A stretch of DNA of 64,000 nt from Mucilaginibacter lappiensis (GCF_900155965.1 NZ_FTMG01000002.1:434001-498000); one strand, 5' to 3'; shown: positions 15,491-25,174, counted from the first letter of the stretch. Made by a program: numbers and translations. The notes: generated by a model not told the origin, from the sequence alone.

Positions 15491-17260
15491 TTACCAACCT
15501 GGGTTTTGTTTAATGGCCGGATTTACTACCGTTTCCTGCACCGGAATTGGCAAAAGATAATCACGGTTTACATTAAACTGGTACCCACTTGTCATGCTGC
15601 TTACATTACCATATGGCGCGATGTAGCCATCAGCATTAACAAACAGATTACTGCCTATTTTAATGGCTGGTATAACCGTTAAAAACTGATTGGCTTTAGC
15701 GCCCAGGGGAGATTTACCCACTATAACAGTTGGCGCCGCGGCCCATCTTAATACGTCATTAAGCCGGTAACCTTCGCAGGCTAATTCTATCCGGCGCTCA
15801 CGGCGTACCTCGTTAATAACCGGTGAAAGAGAAGGGAAAAGCCAGTTAGGATCGGTAGATATAGATGCGATGTTTAGATGTGGCATCTTTACCCGATCGC
15901 GGAGTTTGTTGATGGTTATATCCACATCTCCCTGGGTTATTAAACCTAACTCTGCACGGGCCTCGGCATATATCAACAATATTTCTGCATAACGCATGTA
16001 GATTACTCCATCGGTACCACCGGGGCCATTGTGGCTATCCTGGAAATAATCGGTATTGAGCCCTTTTCTGATCTGAAAACCTGTGGTGCATGGAGTTCCG
16101 GAAACAAGCCCTGGATAAGTGAACAGTTTAAGTGGAGAGCCCCCTGGTATATTAGATATAACGGTATCTCCATATAAAAACACACTCTGCCTTAACCGCG
16201 GATCACGGTTCTTCAGTTGGTGAGCAAGAGAATCGTTCCCTTTGTATAATGGGCTCAAGCTTATCGGTTTACCATCTGTGCACAGGTAGTCATCAACCAA
16301 GCTTTTTGATAAGCCATCGGAGTTGGTACCGCCGGATCCAAACTGGTAATAATTTTGCCAGTAGGTAGTAATTCCGGCCTGCTGGTTATATGCTCCCCAA
16401 AACATGACCTCTTTACTGCTGGTGTAATCAGTTTGGTTAAATAAATTGAAGTAGCCATTGGATACACCCACATTATCTAATTGATACACACCCGAAGATA
16501 TTACCGTATTGGCCGCATCCGCTGCCATTTGTAAATAATTGGCCCCGTTTTGGCCGCTAACACCAAAAGCATCACCGGCATGATATTTTTCCCAGGTGCC
16601 TTCAAATAAGCATACTCTTGCTTTAAAGCCTTGTGCGTATTCCTTATATAAACGCTGTGTTTGAGCTTTACCCTTTGCCGGAAGATTAGTAATGGCGCGG
16701 TTAAGGTCATTCAAAATAGAATCCACTACTACATTGCGTGGCAATCTTGGTGCATTTAAAGCGGTTATCTCATCAACATTTAAAGCTTTGGTAATAAAAG
16801 GTACTCCGCCCACGTTTTGAACGGCCTGGAAATATAACATCGCCCTGAAAAAATAAGCCTCACCTACGTAAGGTGCAATATCACCGGCCGCGCCGCTAAC
16901 CTTTGAATAATTAGCCAGGAAATAATTAACATCACGGATATTGGCCCAATCGGCATAACTGGAATTATTTATGGTCAGCTGCCCGCTTAAGCGGCTATCA
17001 AGAGATTGCGGAGTCATGTTATCGCTATTGTCATCAACACTGTATATGCCCAAACTTCCATAGTTACGGTAATGCGGAAAAATATTATCCTTTCCATATA
17101 AATTGTTCATGTAGTTCTGCAAATCACTGGGGGTATGCCAGTAGGATGCCTCGGTAAGACTGGTAGGTGGTGCCTGATTTAGTAAGCCATCTTTTTTACA
17201 GGATGATATAGCCAATAAGCCCAGTATGGTATATATGTATATAATTTGTTTCGGTTTCAT
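15491..17260 (-). CDS. susD: SusD/RagB-family glycan-binding lipoprotein
   Basis: Surface lipoprotein that closes over the SusC channel and binds the incoming oligosaccharide. The 589-residue protein has a lipidated Cys21 (A-I-S-S-C-K-K), a SusD N-terminal region with helical TPR-like repeats, and the conserved C-terminal R-Y-A-E-I-L-L-I-Y-A-E-A-R and R-R-E-R-R-I-E-L-A-C-E-G-Y-R segments. It begins 19 bases after susC, so the pair is co-transcribed. The symbol is by family; the ligand is inferred from the enzymes nearby. Confidence 0.93.
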   Translation of the reverse strand: MKPKQIIYIYTILGLLAISSCKKDGLLNQAPPTSLTEASYWHTPSDLQNYMNNLYGKDNIFPHYRNYGSLGIYSVDDNSDNMTPQSLDSRLSGQLTINNSSYADWANIRDVNYFLANYSKVSGAAGDIAPYVGEAYFFRAMLYFQAVQNVGGVPFITKALNVDEITALNAPRLPRNVVVDSILNDLNRAITNLPAKGKAQTQRLYKEYAQGFKARVCLFEGTWEKYHAGDAFGVSGQNGANYLQMAADAANTVISSGVYQLDNVGVSNGYFNLFNQTDYTSSKEVMFWGAYNQQAGITTYWQNYYQFGSGGTNSDGLSKSLVDDYLCTDGKPISLSPLYKGNDSLAHQLKNRDPRLRQSVFLYGDTVISNIPGGSPLKLFTYPGLVSGTPCTTGFQIRKGLNTDYFQDSHNGPGGTDGVIYMRYAEILLIYAEARAELGLITQGDVDITINKLRDRVKMPHLNIASISTDPNWLFPSLSPVINEVRRERRIELACEGYRLNDVLRWAAAPTVIVGKSPLGAKANQFLTVIPAIKIGSNLFVNADGYIAPYGNVSSMTSGYQFNVNRDYLLPIPVQETVVNPAIKQNPGW

Positions 17261-17279
17261 GTTTTAAATATTTGTGTTA

Positions 17280-20200
17280 TTATTTAATATTCATTTGCAA
17301 ACCAAAGGAATAGGTGCGCTGTAGTGGATATATTTTCTCGTCGCTTTGCAACAATTCCGGATCTACGTACTGGTGTTTAAATACTCCGGTAATGGTGGCC
17401 AGGTTGTCAACACTGCCATACAATCGTAGCTGGTAAACGTGAAGTTTTTGAGTAAACTTGTCGGGAACGGTATAACCTAACTGCACGTTTTTCAAACGCA
17501 TATAGGCGGCATTTAACAAATAGCCCGATTGGGTGACCTGGTTTTTACCCGGACCGTTGTTAATGTCCAGTCTTGGGAAATAGCCATTGGTATTGGTTGG
17601 TGTCCACCGATCGGCCATTTTAGGAGTTACAGTACTTTGATATTCGGAGGTTACGCCCCAAAAGTAGTTATTGCCGGGTACATAATCCGTGTGCCCCTGC
17701 CCTTGTATAAATATACCTATGTCAATTCCTTTCCAGCCTACGTTGGCATTAAAGCCATATAAATACTTGGGAGTAGTGTTACCTATAATAGCTTGATCAC
17801 CAGGATCGCCAACTGTTTTGCTGCCGTAAGTAATCTTTCCATCCCCGTTCAGGTCAGCATATTGAATATCTCCGGGTTTATAGCCACTTCCGTTGATAGC
17901 GGTTTGATCTGGAGAACTGTTAACCTGTGCTTGTGTTTGAAATTTACCAACCGTTTTAAATCCCCATATAGCGCCCATTGGTTCACCCGCATATGGCTGG
18001 TTGATTAGCTTTGCCGGGTTTCCATCGTATTTGGTTATCGTACCTGTGTAATGGCCCATGTTGGCCCTGAGCATCACCCGTACCTGATTAAACTGGTGTT
18101 TCCATGAAAGTGTAGCATCCCAGCCTTTGGTAGTTGATGCCGCGGCATTTACCGTCGGAGCCGAAACCCCCAAGGTAGCCGGAGGAGTAGTGGAGGGCGC
18201 GAATTGATCTTTTATTGTTTTGTTATACCAATCGGCAGTGAGGCTAAAATCAGTCAAGAAATCTACGTCGATACCAATGTCCAGCATGGATGGTTTTGCC
18301 CAGGTAATAGTAGGGCTGGGCAGGTTTCCTGGATTGGAAACGGAAGGCAGGCGGCCACCGCTGGATGGTGTAAATATCCATTGACTATTATTAGCCTGGT
18401 TAACCTGTAAATTGCTTAGGTAAGGATAAAAACTATTCTGCGTTAAAAGTGAAGAAATATCACCTAAGCCACCATAGGAAGCACGGAATTTAAGGTTGGC
18501 GATATGATTGCGTAAGGGCTCAAAGAAACTTTCTTTGGAAACATTCCATCCTGCAGATACCGAGGTAAACCAATGATAGCGGGTATTCTGCGGAAATAAG
18601 GAAGTGCCCATATAGCTGGCATTACCCTCTATCAGATACTTTTCCTTGTAATTATAATTAAACCTCCCGATACTGCTACTGGTAGCCCAGCTATAAGGGG
18701 GAACACTATTAATATTATTGGCTCCATCTGTTACAATAGGAGTTGTGCCGCTGGTAAGGGCAAGTGAAGGCAGACTGGTACTGTACAGGTACTGGTTATA
18801 GCCGTATAAATTTGAATAGGTTTTTTGTTCAGTTTGCTGACCCACCAATACCTTAAAATAATGACCGCCTATTTGCTTTTCGTAACTGGTAAAATAGTTG
18901 TAATTATAGTAGCTGGTGAGCCCGTAATTTTGAGCTACAGACGATATGGTATTACTTAATGTTTGCGGATTGTTGGGTGTTGAATAGTAGTAAGGTAAAA
19001 CGGTACTTGTTTGGTTATAACTTTGGTAGTTATAAGTGTACTGACCGGTAATATTCCAGCCAGGCAATGGCTTTATGATGATGTCGCCGCCTATCCTGCT
19101 ATTATTTGTACGACTTTTATTGCTGCCGCCTTGTTGTATCTGGGGAATATAAGAGGTTGGGTCATATCCGCCATTAGGATCAATCAAGGGCAGATTTGGC
19201 CAAAGACGCGCTATCTGATGGAAAAAATTACTCCCGGTATTGCTGCCTCCGTTATATGGCGATACATTATTCTCCTGCGAAAATGCCGTCTTTACGCTAA
19301 AGGTGACATATTTATTAAGATCGGCGGTGAGGTTAGCCCGTAGGTTATTGCGTTTGTAACTATCATTAAAATAGTTAAAAAGCCCGTTTTGGTTAGTTGC
19401 TCCAAAGCCTACAAAATAAGTTATTTTGTCGCTGCCGCCATCTACACTAAAATTGTGCTGCTGGCTTGTTGATGTTTTTTTCAGGTAAATTTTAAACCAA
19501 TCGTTATTGGCATTTCCAAACACCGGATCATAGCTGGCCCATTGGTTAGAGCCAGGAATAGGTATAGTATTAGGGATTGCATTAGGGTTTTGCACGTAAG
19601 TGGTTATCCTGCTGATGGCATCATCGGTAAACAGCGGTGGTTGCCCTGCATTGGCAAAAGCCTCGTTCATGGTGTTAGCAAAAACAAGCGAATTGGACAT
19701 TTGCGGCACATTTAGCGGTTTAGCATAGGCGAAATTATTGGAATAGCTAAAGCGGGCAGGTTGATTTTTTTTACCTTGCTTGGTGGTAATCAATAATACA
19801 CCATTAGGTGCCCTTGAACCATAAACGGCCGATGACGCCGCATCCTTAAGCAAACTAATGTTTTCAATATCATTAACATTGATAGAGTTGATATCCGTTT
19901 CTAATCCGTCAACCAAAATAAGCGGTCCGGCAAGCTGTCCATTAAAACCGGTAAAGCCGCGTACATTAATAGTTTTAGCAGAACCTGGAGCTCCGCCACC
20001 ATAATTGGTGGTTACATTTAAACCGGCCATTACACCTTGTAAGGCACTGCCTACATTGGGTACGGGACGATTTTGCAGATCTTTGCCGCTTACCTGGTCA
20101 ACGGCACCGGTAAGGTCTACTTTTTTCTGGGTACCAAAAGCCACTACAACTACTTCACTAAGGTCGCTCTTGAGGAGTACTAACTGAATATTGATTTCAG

Positions 20201-20780
20201 CGCGGCCATTAATTTCTACTTCGCTTGTCTGGTAACCCACAAAGCTAAAGGTTAATATGCCATGGGCGTCGGGTATCGAGAGCGCGTAATTGCCCTTGCT
20301 ATCGGTAGCCATGGATGTAGATGATCCTTTTAGTTTTACGGTTACTCCGGGCAATGGCAGGCCATTCTCGTCACTTACCTGCCCTTTAACAGTTACATTT
20401 ACTGCAGGTGCCTGTGCGTTCCTTTTTTGAACCACAATGGTTTTATCCACAATGGTATAAGTTAAAGGCTGGCCTTTAAAGCAATCTGTAAGCGCCTGTT
20501 GCAAAGTGGCATGATCCAGTGCAATATCAATGTTGTGTGTGCCGCGTAATACTTCGTCTTCGTACCAAATAATATAGTTGGTTTGCTTTTGTATGGCAGT
20601 AAAAACCTTTTTTATGGAAATGTTTTTTTCTGAAAGCGTTACTTGCTGCGCATACCCTGTAGCTGATGCCTGTAAACAGGCCAATGTCATAAAAAAAACT
20701 ACAAATTTCATAACCATGAAAATTTTAATGAGCGGCCTCTGCTTAAAAAACAAAGGCTTAAAAAGAGTATAAAAATTCAT
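17280..20780 (-). CDS. susC: SusC/RagA-family TonB-dependent transporter with STN signalling domain
   Basis: Outer-membrane importer of oligosaccharides. In 1166 residues: signal peptide (ends near G-Y-A-Q), an STN domain (about 50-115), a carboxypeptidase-regulatory-like domain (about 128-210), the plug (from V-V-V-V-A-F-G-T-Q-K-K-V-D-L-T-G-A-V), then the barrel ending with an aromatic-hydrophobic strand. The STN domain is found in receptors that signal to a FecR-type anti-sigma factor, and fecR and the ECF sigma gene lie directly upstream. So substrate binding probably induces the locus. Several in-frame ATG lie near the start (M1, M22, M24); the exact one is uncertain. Confidence 0.94.
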   Translation of the reverse strand: MNFYTLFKPLFFKQRPLIKIFMVMKFVVFFMTLACLQASATGYAQQVTLSEKNISIKKVFTAIQKQTNYIIWYEDEVLRGTHNIDIALDHATLQQALTDCFKGQPLTYTIVDKTIVVQKRNAQAPAVNVTVKGQVSDENGLPLPGVTVKLKGSSTSMATDSKGNYALSIPDAHGILTFSFVGYQTSEVEINGRAEINIQLVLLKSDLSEVVVVAFGTQKKVDLTGAVDQVSGKDLQNRPVPNVGSALQGVMAGLNVTTNYGGGAPGSAKTINVRGFTGFNGQLAGPLILVDGLETDINSINVNDIENISLLKDAASSAVYGSRAPNGVLLITTKQGKKNQPARFSYSNNFAYAKPLNVPQMSNSLVFANTMNEAFANAGQPPLFTDDAISRITTYVQNPNAIPNTIPIPGSNQWASYDPVFGNANNDWFKIYLKKTSTSQQHNFSVDGGSDKITYFVGFGATNQNGLFNYFNDSYKRNNLRANLTADLNKYVTFSVKTAFSQENNVSPYNGGSNTGSNFFHQIARLWPNLPLIDPNGGYDPTSYIPQIQQGGSNKSRTNNSRIGGDIIIKPLPGWNITGQYTYNYQSYNQTSTVLPYYYSTPNNPQTLSNTISSVAQNYGLTSYYNYNYFTSYEKQIGGHYFKVLVGQQTEQKTYSNLYGYNQYLYSTSLPSLALTSGTTPIVTDGANNINSVPPYSWATSSSIGRFNYNYKEKYLIEGNASYMGTSLFPQNTRYHWFTSVSAGWNVSKESFFEPLRNHIANLKFRASYGGLGDISSLLTQNSFYPYLSNLQVNQANNSQWIFTPSSGGRLPSVSNPGNLPSPTITWAKPSMLDIGIDVDFLTDFSLTADWYNKTIKDQFAPSTTPPATLGVSAPTVNAAASTTKGWDATLSWKHQFNQVRVMLRANMGHYTGTITKYDGNPAKLINQPYAGEPMGAIWGFKTVGKFQTQAQVNSSPDQTAINGSGYKPGDIQYADLNGDGKITYGSKTVGDPGDQAIIGNTTPKYLYGFNANVGWKGIDIGIFIQGQGHTDYVPGNNYFWGVTSEYQSTVTPKMADRWTPTNTNGYFPRLDINNGPGKNQVTQSGYLLNAAYMRLKNVQLGYTVPDKFTQKLHVYQLRLYGSVDNLATITGVFKHQYVDPELLQSDEKIYPLQRTYSFGLQMNIK

Positions 20781-20867
20781 ACTTTAGGAGTTAGGTTAAC
20801 TGAATAGATTGTCTGAAACTGGATTTTTTATCCCGATGTAATCGGGAAGGGGTTAACCAGATACTAC

Positions 20868-20900
20868 CCGGCGGTGTTGGTAGCACTGCCGGATTTTTTT
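20868..20900 (+). terminator. Terminator-like hairpin on the strand opposite to its neighbours
   Basis: CCGGCGGTG (20868-20876) pairs with CACTGCCGG (20884-20892) through one G-T pair, then A and seven T on the plus strand. Both flanking genes (fecR, susC) are on the minus strand, so it would end an antisense transcript, or it is just a hairpin in the susC leader. Flanking GGTTAACCAG and CTTGGTAACC extend the symmetry imperfectly. Confidence 0.5.
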
Positions 20901-20987
20901 CTTGGTAACCGCATGGTGGGTTTAAAGTATTTCTTACGCCATATTTGTTATTTTTTAGGGTGATTAATCAATTAAGTTTAATAAGGT

Positions 20988-22163
20988 TTAGGGAGTTACT
21001 ATTAGTTTTTTGCCGGCCATCTTAAAATGTATCTTATTTAATTCCAATACTTTTAATAAAATGGATAGGTTTGATTCGCGCGAAATACCACCGGTAAATA
21101 GCCTGGTGGGCATCTCGCCCTGATACTCAACATCTATATCATACCATCGGGATATTTGCCGCATAATTGTTTTTATATCTTCATTTACAAATAAGGTTTG
21201 CCCGTTTTTCCAGGCCATCACCGCGTTGATATCCGCATCATCTGTAACAGATAATTTTCCATCAGTTGTAAGTTGTGCCTGCTGCCCGGGCTTTAGCATG
21301 CTCGTAAGTTTGTCTTTTACAATTTTCACCGATCCTTCTAACAAGGTGGTTTTCACCGCGGCCTCGTCACTGTAAGCCATGATGTTAAAGTGGGTTCCTA
21401 AAACCTGCACCTCTTCCTGGCCGTTTACATTAATTTTAAAGGGCATTTCTTTATTTTTTGCTACTTCAAAATAAGCTTCACCGGTAATGGTTACCCTGCG
21501 CTCAGTTCCGGAAAAAGCGATAGGGTAAGTGATCGATGACGATGCGTTGAGCCATACTTTGGTACCGTCGGACAATTGCAGATCATACTTGCCTCCGCGG
21601 GGTGTTGTCATGGTATTATATATGGCTGTAGTATTGCCCTTAGCTGTTTGGTCATAATTGATATGCCCATTGGCTGATTTTACAATTTTGGTATTTCCCT
21701 GATGCGCAAGCAGTCCATTTTGGGCCGAGTCTAAAACTATTTTGGAACCATCGCCAAGGGTTAATATGGCTTTGTTGCCGCCCGGTTGTACATCAATTTG
21801 CTTTGGTTTATTTATAGCGGATAATGCTGCCAGCTTTGGGTTGTTATTTTTAAGAAAATATATCCCGGGTAAAACAAACAGGAGTATAGCTGCAGCCAGC
21901 TTTACCCAGCCCGGTACCCGGTGCTTAAACTTTTTTGCAGGTAACGATTGATGGTTAAAAATGCGGTCAAGAATAAGTTGCTGCCGGTTATCTGGTAAAG
22001 CACGCTCTTCGGGTTCTTGAATTAAAGTATCCCCAAGTACTTCTTTTACCTGTTGCGCATTCAGCGGATCATTGATATAATCAAAAAGCTCATGGGTCTC
22101 CACCGCCGAAGCTTCTTTGTTCATATACCGTTCCAATAAACTTAAGAGTTGTTGTTTATTCAT
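20988..22163 (-). CDS. fecR: FecR-type anti-sigma factor
   Basis: Inner-membrane regulator that holds the ECF sigma factor until the STN domain of SusC reports substrate. The 391-residue protein has a cytoplasmic N-terminal sigma-binding part, one transmembrane segment near residues 87-105, a FecR domain with T-P-R-G-G-K-Y-D-L-Q-L-S-D-G-T-K-V-W-L-N near 188-207, and the C-terminal DUF4974 secretin-like domain. It lies 154 bases after the sigma gene and 207 bases before susC, the standard order of these units. Confidence 0.93.
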   Translation of the reverse strand: MNKQQLLSLLERYMNKEASAVETHELFDYINDPLNAQQVKEVLGDTLIQEPEERALPDNRQQLILDRIFNHQSLPAKKFKHRVPGWVKLAAAILLFVLPGIYFLKNNNPKLAALSAINKPKQIDVQPGGNKAILTLGDGSKIVLDSAQNGLLAHQGNTKIVKSANGHINYDQTAKGNTTAIYNTMTTPRGGKYDLQLSDGTKVWLNASSSITYPIAFSGTERRVTITGEAYFEVAKNKEMPFKINVNGQEEVQVLGTHFNIMAYSDEAAVKTTLLEGSVKIVKDKLTSMLKPGQQAQLTTDGKLSVTDDADINAVMAWKNGQTLFVNEDIKTIMRQISRWYDIDVEYQGEMPTRLFTGGISRESNLSILLKVLELNKIHFKMAGKKLIVTP

Positions 22164-22317
22164 GCTACAGGAGGGTCTATCTATGGGAAAGCAGATCGCG
22201 TATTTAGCCCTTTATATACACTGACACACGGCAAGAACGGAAGGGTGAGTTGAAATGATGATTTTTTTGAAATTTATTTAAATAACAGATAATCAATCAA
22301 GTAAAATATTGCTTTGG

Positions 22318-22929
22318 CTATTTAAAAAGCAGATAAAATAGGATGAGGGTATTGATCTGAACAAAATAAGTCCGGATAAATTTGAGGGCCAGTTTCATAT
22401 GTGTATGAACGGTTGACGACGAAATATTTAAACGCCCGGCCACTTCGCTGTACTTTAAGCCTTCCTGGTGGCATAAGGTATAAATCAATTTTTGCTGAGG
22501 TGTAAGGCAGCTGATAGCCTGGTTAAGCGAATGTTCCAGATCGCGGTAAATAACCGCATCTTCGGTGTCATTTACTTCCTCTGTCATTTGTTTGCTTAAC
22601 TCAAAGGCGATCAGGTTTTCATGAGCTATGCGTCGTAATACATTGTAGGCGTAATTGCGGGTCATGCGGTTCACGTAGGCTCCAAAATTTTCAATCTCGG
22701 GCAAATTTTGGCGGTTGATCCAGATCTTTAGAAAAATCTCCTGCAAAATTTCTTCAGCCAACTCTTCAGAGCGGGTGAGTTTTAAAGCAAAGGGATACAC
22801 CGTTTTTGAATAATGCTCAAAAAGCATAGTGAACGACTTTTGATCGCCAGTGGCTATCAGGTGCAAAAGCATTCGTTCGGTATCTATTGATCTATTTTGC
22901 AATGCGTTATAAAAAAACAGGGTTATCAA
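22318..22929 (-). CDS. ECF RNA polymerase sigma factor
   Basis: A 203-residue sigma-70 of the ECF class that should direct transcription of the susC-led locus. Region 2 is seen at L-F-E-H-Y-S-K-T-V-Y-P-F-A through E-I-L-Q-E-I-F-L-K-I-W; region 4 at L-T-P-Q-Q-K-L-I-Y through E-V-A-G-R-L-N-I-S-S-S-T-V. The start could also be the internal Met20 (M-L-L-H-L-I-A-T-G-D), which fits other family members better. The C-terminus is unusually hydrophobic (I-N-T-L-I-L-F-Y-L-L-F-K). Confidence 0.92.
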   Translation of the reverse strand: MITLFFYNALQNRSIDTERMLLHLIATGDQKSFTMLFEHYSKTVYPFALKLTRSEELAEEILQEIFLKIWINRQNLPEIENFGAYVNRMTRNYAYNVLRRIAHENLIAFELSKQMTEEVNDTEDAVIYRDLEHSLNQAISCLTPQQKLIYTLCHQEGLKYSEVAGRLNISSSTVHTHMKLALKFIRTYFVQINTLILFYLLFK

Positions 22930-22994
22930 TTTGGTTTACTTCTGTGGAGTGAATGTATCTTAAAAAGATATAATTCGCCTATTTTATGACCACG

Positions 22995-23004
22995 CAAACG
23001 TTTG
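22995..23004. promoter_or_regulatory. LacI-type palindrome upstream of the ECF sigma gene
   Basis: CAAACGTTTG is a perfect palindrome with central CG, the layout of LacI/GalR-family operators, 66 bases upstream of the sigma start. With flanks (GCAAACGTTTGT) the same 12-mer occurs upstream of the sulfatase gene at 31472-31483. No LacI gene is in the window. Confidence 0.5.
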
Positions 23005-23130
23005 TTTGGAATTAAGGGCTTTTGGTGAAATATAAATGATAATAACCTGTCAGATGCAGTAAAATAGGCTATTTGTCAAGGAGTGGTTTGAGAAAGGAAT
23101 GATCCTGAAAACAGAGACCAGATACATCAA

Positions 23131-23164
23131 TAATTGTTTACGCAAACGCTTGCGTAAACAATTA
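23131..23164. promoter_or_regulatory. 34-base perfect palindrome with a GCAAACGCTTGC core
   Basis: Bases 23131-23145 pair perfectly with 23150-23164 around a 4-base centre (ACGC). The core GCAAACGCTTGC resembles a LacI-type operator and the nearby CAAACGTTTG site. It could instead be a hairpin at the end of the DUF2252 transcript (stop at 23246), but no T tract follows on the minus strand. Confidence 0.5.
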
Positions 23165-23245
23165 AAAATAAGGAGCTTAAATAGTGTGTGAGTTTCTTGT
23201 TTTGTAGATTTGGGCAGGCCCTAATTGTGGATTATAAATTCTTAA

Positions 23246-24448
23246 TCATTTGGTTTTGATGGATTTATAACCAGCCATATACTGCTTGTAATCTTTTTTA
23301 ACCTGGTTGGCATAATTTTTTGCATAACTAATGAGTGGTTTTTGCCAGGTATTATCATGGGCAAAAGAGGTTAACACATCATTAATGGCAGAGCCCTGTA
23401 TACCGCAGCTTCGTAGCTGAGCCGATGCGGTTAAAGTAGCCATATCCAGTAATACACATTGCATATCCTTCAAATTCTCCGCTAAAAGATCTAAATTGAT
23501 CTTATCGGCAAAGGGTTGCATTTCCTGTAATACATAGGTGTCTTCTTTAAAAACCGTAGTGCTCAGTAGTGCTGGTGATATATTCTGCATCCGGTATTTG
23601 GTGGTAATTATCCGCTCAGCATCTGAGACCCATTTAGGTTGGCGGGTTGGGTTATAAGGGGCCAGGGATGAGTGCGCGCTTTCTTTAATCTCCAATAGTA
23701 AAAAATCGCCTTTGGTTTTTGTGCTCTGTAATAAGAACATATAGCGTTTTAGCCCAATACTCCCGGTGCCTGCCACCCTAAAGGCAGCATCTTTAACCTC
23801 GTAATTATTGGGCCAAGCGGTAGTTTTTTCGAGGATGCTGCTCAGGTGCTTTATTAATTCGGTCTTTAAGGGTTTTTGAATATCAAAATGGGTTTGATTA
23901 TCTATCTTAATGCGTAGTTGTTTATGAACCGGAGCGGCAATTTTTTTGATGATGTCCTTCTCTTTCCGCTTTTTAACTTTAATTAAAAAATCGCTTACAA
24001 TGCCACCAGCAGTTCTGGGGTCAATATAATAGGCCTTGCCCGATTGCAGTACCTCGGTATATTTCTTCAGGAAAAGCTTAACCATTTCGTCGGCTGCGGT
24101 TTTGGTTAGTTTCAGGGTATCAAAGGCCACGTAAATGCTGGTGAGCACCCGGGCCAGTTCCCAGTTTAAAGGAGCCAGCATCGATTCGTCAAAATCATTC
24201 AGGTCAAAGTAAACCAGGCGGTTGTTGCCTTTAAAGCTGCCAAAATTTTCCAGGTGAAGGTCGCCGCAAACCCATACTTGTGGTGAAACCGGGAAGTCTC
24301 TCACCTTGCACAGATCTTCATAAAACAGATGGCAGGTGCCCCTGAAAAACCTGAAGGGGCTTTCGGTCATTGCCTTATATTTTAGTTGAACTTTGTCTGG
24401 CAACAGGGGGGCATTAAATTTTTTAATTCTTTCGATAATAGTATCCAT
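23246..24448 (-). CDS. DUF2252 family protein
   Basis: A 400-residue cytoplasmic protein of unknown function. Visible motifs are F-R-G-T-C-H-L-F-Y, C-G-D-L-H-L-E-N-F-G and Y-F-D-L-N-D-F-D-E; the last two recall the catalytic and metal-binding loops of the aminoglycoside-phosphotransferase/kinase fold, so it may phosphorylate something. An ATG 12 bases upstream (24460) is also possible, but M-D-T-I at 24448 is preferred because it is nearer the conserved core. It follows the MgtC-like gene by about 60 bases and probably forms an operon with it. Confidence 0.83.
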   Translation of the reverse strand: MDTIIERIKKFNAPLLPDKVQLKYKAMTESPFRFFRGTCHLFYEDLCKVRDFPVSPQVWVCGDLHLENFGSFKGNNRLVYFDLNDFDESMLAPLNWELARVLTSIYVAFDTLKLTKTAADEMVKLFLKKYTEVLQSGKAYYIDPRTAGGIVSDFLIKVKKRKEKDIIKKIAAPVHKQLRIKIDNQTHFDIQKPLKTELIKHLSSILEKTTAWPNNYEVKDAAFRVAGTGSIGLKRYMFLLQSTKTKGDFLLLEIKESAHSSLAPYNPTRQPKWVSDAERIITTKYRMQNISPALLSTTVFKEDTYVLQEMQPFADKINLDLLAENLKDMQCVLLDMATLTASAQLRSCGIQGSAINDVLTSFAHDNTWQKPLISYAKNYANQVKKDYKQYMAGYKSIKTK

Positions 24449-24511
24449 GATGTACAGCATTTAAAAGGTAAAATATAATGCAGGGTGGATGAAAAGGTTT
24501 TTAGAGATTGG

Positions 24512-25174
24512 TCACCATTCAAAGGATTGGACAATATTTTGGTCCAGCAGCCAATCATTAAACAGCTCCAGTTGCTTGCCTTTGCCAGATACCAGCACTT
24601 CCAGGATCACCTGCTCGCCGGAGCGTAATAGTTTGGAATTGGTAACTTGCAGGTTTAAGCTTTCTATTTGCTGTTGAATGGCGCCCGAAGGATATTTATC
24701 CTTAAACGTAATTTTATAATCGCGGTGTTGAAAACGAAAATCTATTTGGAACTGGATAAAATCAAGGGCGTAAAGTATAAATAAGGACAACACCAGCGAC
24801 AGGGCGGCTAGCACATACTCGCCAATGCCTATCAGCATGCCTATGGCGGCCGCTATCCAGATGGAGGCTGCGGTGGTAATGCCCGAAACGCTCACATTAT
24901 TGCGGAATATAACCCCGGCTCCTAAAAAGCCCACACCGGTAATAATGTTAGCGGCTATCCGGTCGCGGTTGGAATCGACACCTAAAAGATAAGAGCAAAT
25001 GGTGAATACCGTTGAACCAAAACAGATGAGCGCCAGCGTACGGAACCCCGCTGATTTACCCCGGATCTCCCGCTCAAACCCCAGGATACTGCCGGCTATA
25101 ACCGATAAAGTTATTTTTAATATTTCATCGCCATTGATAGCATGGGGGGTGTTGATAACTGAACTAAGCAACAT
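24512..25174 (-). CDS. MgtC/SapB-family membrane protein
   Basis: A 220-residue inner-membrane protein with about five hydrophobic segments in the first 150 residues and a soluble ACT-like C-terminal domain. Marks of the family are R-G-K-S-A-G-F-R-T and I-T-G-V-G-F-L-G-A-G-V-I. MgtC proteins are tied to magnesium limitation and membrane potential, often by acting on the F-type ATP synthase or phosphate uptake; which applies here is unknown. Upstream is a 472-base region with two inverted-repeat elements, one of which (25233-25301) would lie in its leader or promoter. Confidence 0.88.
   Translation of the reverse strand: MLLSSVINTPHAINGDEILKITLSVIAGSILGFEREIRGKSAGFRTLALICFGSTVFTICSYLLGVDSNRDRIAANIITGVGFLGAGVIFRNNVSVSGITTAASIWIAAAIGMLIGIGEYVLAALSLVLSLFILYALDFIQFQIDFRFQHRDYKITFKDKYPSGAIQQQIESLNLQVTNSKLLRSGEQVILEVLVSGKGKQLELFNDWLLDQNIVQSFEW

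Larger units (their letters stand above)
22930..23245. other. Intergenic region upstream of the PUL sigma gene with palindromes
   Basis: This 316-base gap has no ORF I support. It holds CAAACGTTTG at 22995-23004 and a 34-base palindrome at 23131-23164 (separate entries). The DUF2252 gene ends at its right edge, so the only promoter expected here is that of the sigma gene, on the minus strand. Confidence 0.7.
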
